A stretch of 64,000 bases of DNA from Nocardioides flavus (ex Wang et al. 2016) (GTDB lineage Bacteria; Actinomycetota; Actinomycetes; Propionibacteriales; Nocardioidaceae), in the NCBI RefSeq assembly GCF_014653115.1, contig NZ_BNAD01000005.1:124001-188000 (forward strand). Reading direction: 5' to 3'. Below are positions 63,785-64,000 of the stretch, piece after piece (position 1 is the stretch's first letter; every line of letters begins with the position of its first letter). The notes beneath the pieces were generated by a model. It searched no databases. It was given only the letters and a program-made list of their open reading frames with translations, and was not told where the DNA came from. The translations under genes and the position numbers were made by a program.

Positions 63785-64000
63785 ATGAGGATCAAGGACG
63801 TCATCCAGGCCAAGGCCAGCCACGAGGTCGTGACCATCGGACCGGACGCCACCGTGCGCGAGCTCGTGGCACTGCTCGCCGAGCACAACGTCGGCGCGCT
63901 CGTGGTGAGCGAGGACGGCGAGCGGGTCACCGGCATCGTGAGCGAGCGTGACGTCGTGCGCCGGCTGCACGCGGACGTCGGCGTCCTCGACAGCCCGGTC
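63785..64000 (+). CDS. CBS-domain protein (partial, 3' end outside window)
   Basis: The first 72 codons are visible and open with M-R-I-K-D-V-I-Q-A-K, then a CBS domain: T-V-R-E-L-V-A-L-L-A-E-H-N-V-G-A-L-V-V (about 26-44) and G-I-V-S-E-R-D-V-V-R (about 53-62). CBS pairs bind adenosyl ligands and control partner activity. A second CBS domain probably follows outside the window. GGAG precedes the ATG. Confidence 0.85.
   Translation, partial: MRIKDVIQAKASHEVVTIGPDATVRELVALLAEHNVGALVVSEDGERVTGIVSERDVVRRLHADVGVLDSPV

Overview
The window is a very GC-rich, almost fully coding piece of an actinobacterial chromosome, most likely a Nocardioidaceae (Nocardioides-like) organism. The evidence is family content: WhiB, a mycothiol-type RsrA/SigR pair, the fused 2-oxoglutarate enzyme Kgd followed by a DUF6104 gene, nickel superoxide dismutase with its protease, DUF2550 after the ATP synthase operon, the 24-residue ribosomal protein bL37, and an F420-type nitroreductase. 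I see no rRNA, CRISPR array, transposase, integrase or prophage gene; there is one tRNA (Arg, anticodon CCG). Species assignment is inference.

Layout. 1-1.6 kb: three coupled genes resembling a type VII (ESX) secretion accessory cluster, running off the left edge. 1.6-7 kb: a B12-dependent acyl-CoA mutase (MeaA/Ecm), a STAS protein, a PduO-type cobalamin adenosyltransferase, and a divergent MFS/LacI pair around a perfect 26-bp palindromic operator. 7-28.2 kb, all on the minus strand and read right to left: argS-lysA-hom-thrC-thrB (aspartate-family amino acids), a 343-bp spacer with two 68-bp palindromic repeats, rho, rpmE, prfA, prmC, tsaC, wecA, then the complete ATP synthase operon atpI-atpZ-atpBEFHAGDC and a DUF2550 gene. 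28.3-32.2 kb: a thioesterase, tRNA-Arg, a large secreted protein, an LCP protein and a lipoprotein. 32.3-41.4 kb: kgd and central or secondary metabolism (F420 nitroreductase, SDR, quinone-reductase-like MDR, GH13 glucosidase, malic enzyme). 41.4-47.7 kb: sodX/sodN, an RsbW-like/SigF-like pair, whiB1 with the PdtaS-type kinase, and a DUF2785 gene. 47.7-64 kb: an IlvG-like TPP enzyme, an ECF sigma factor with a membrane partner, small enzymes, bL37, rsrA-sigR, a DNA-abasic-site protease, a degenerate GGDEF protein, a membrane-tethered ECF sigma factor with a Pro-Thr-Gly stalk, aroA-rsgA, hisN, and a CBS protein cut by the right edge.

Regulation visible in the sequence. Fourteen genes start 6 or 7 nt after a TANNNT -10 hexamer, the signature of leaderless transcripts. 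sigR has a textbook SigR promoter (GGAAT-N18-GTT) placed so that a longer leaderless isoform could be made. At least four convergent gene pairs end in hairpins whose arms contain both stop codons.

The most surprising gene is rho. It sits at the canonical rho-rpmE-prfA locus but has lost the Walker A lysine and the catalytic glutamate, and it carries a long Gln/Asn-rich insertion.
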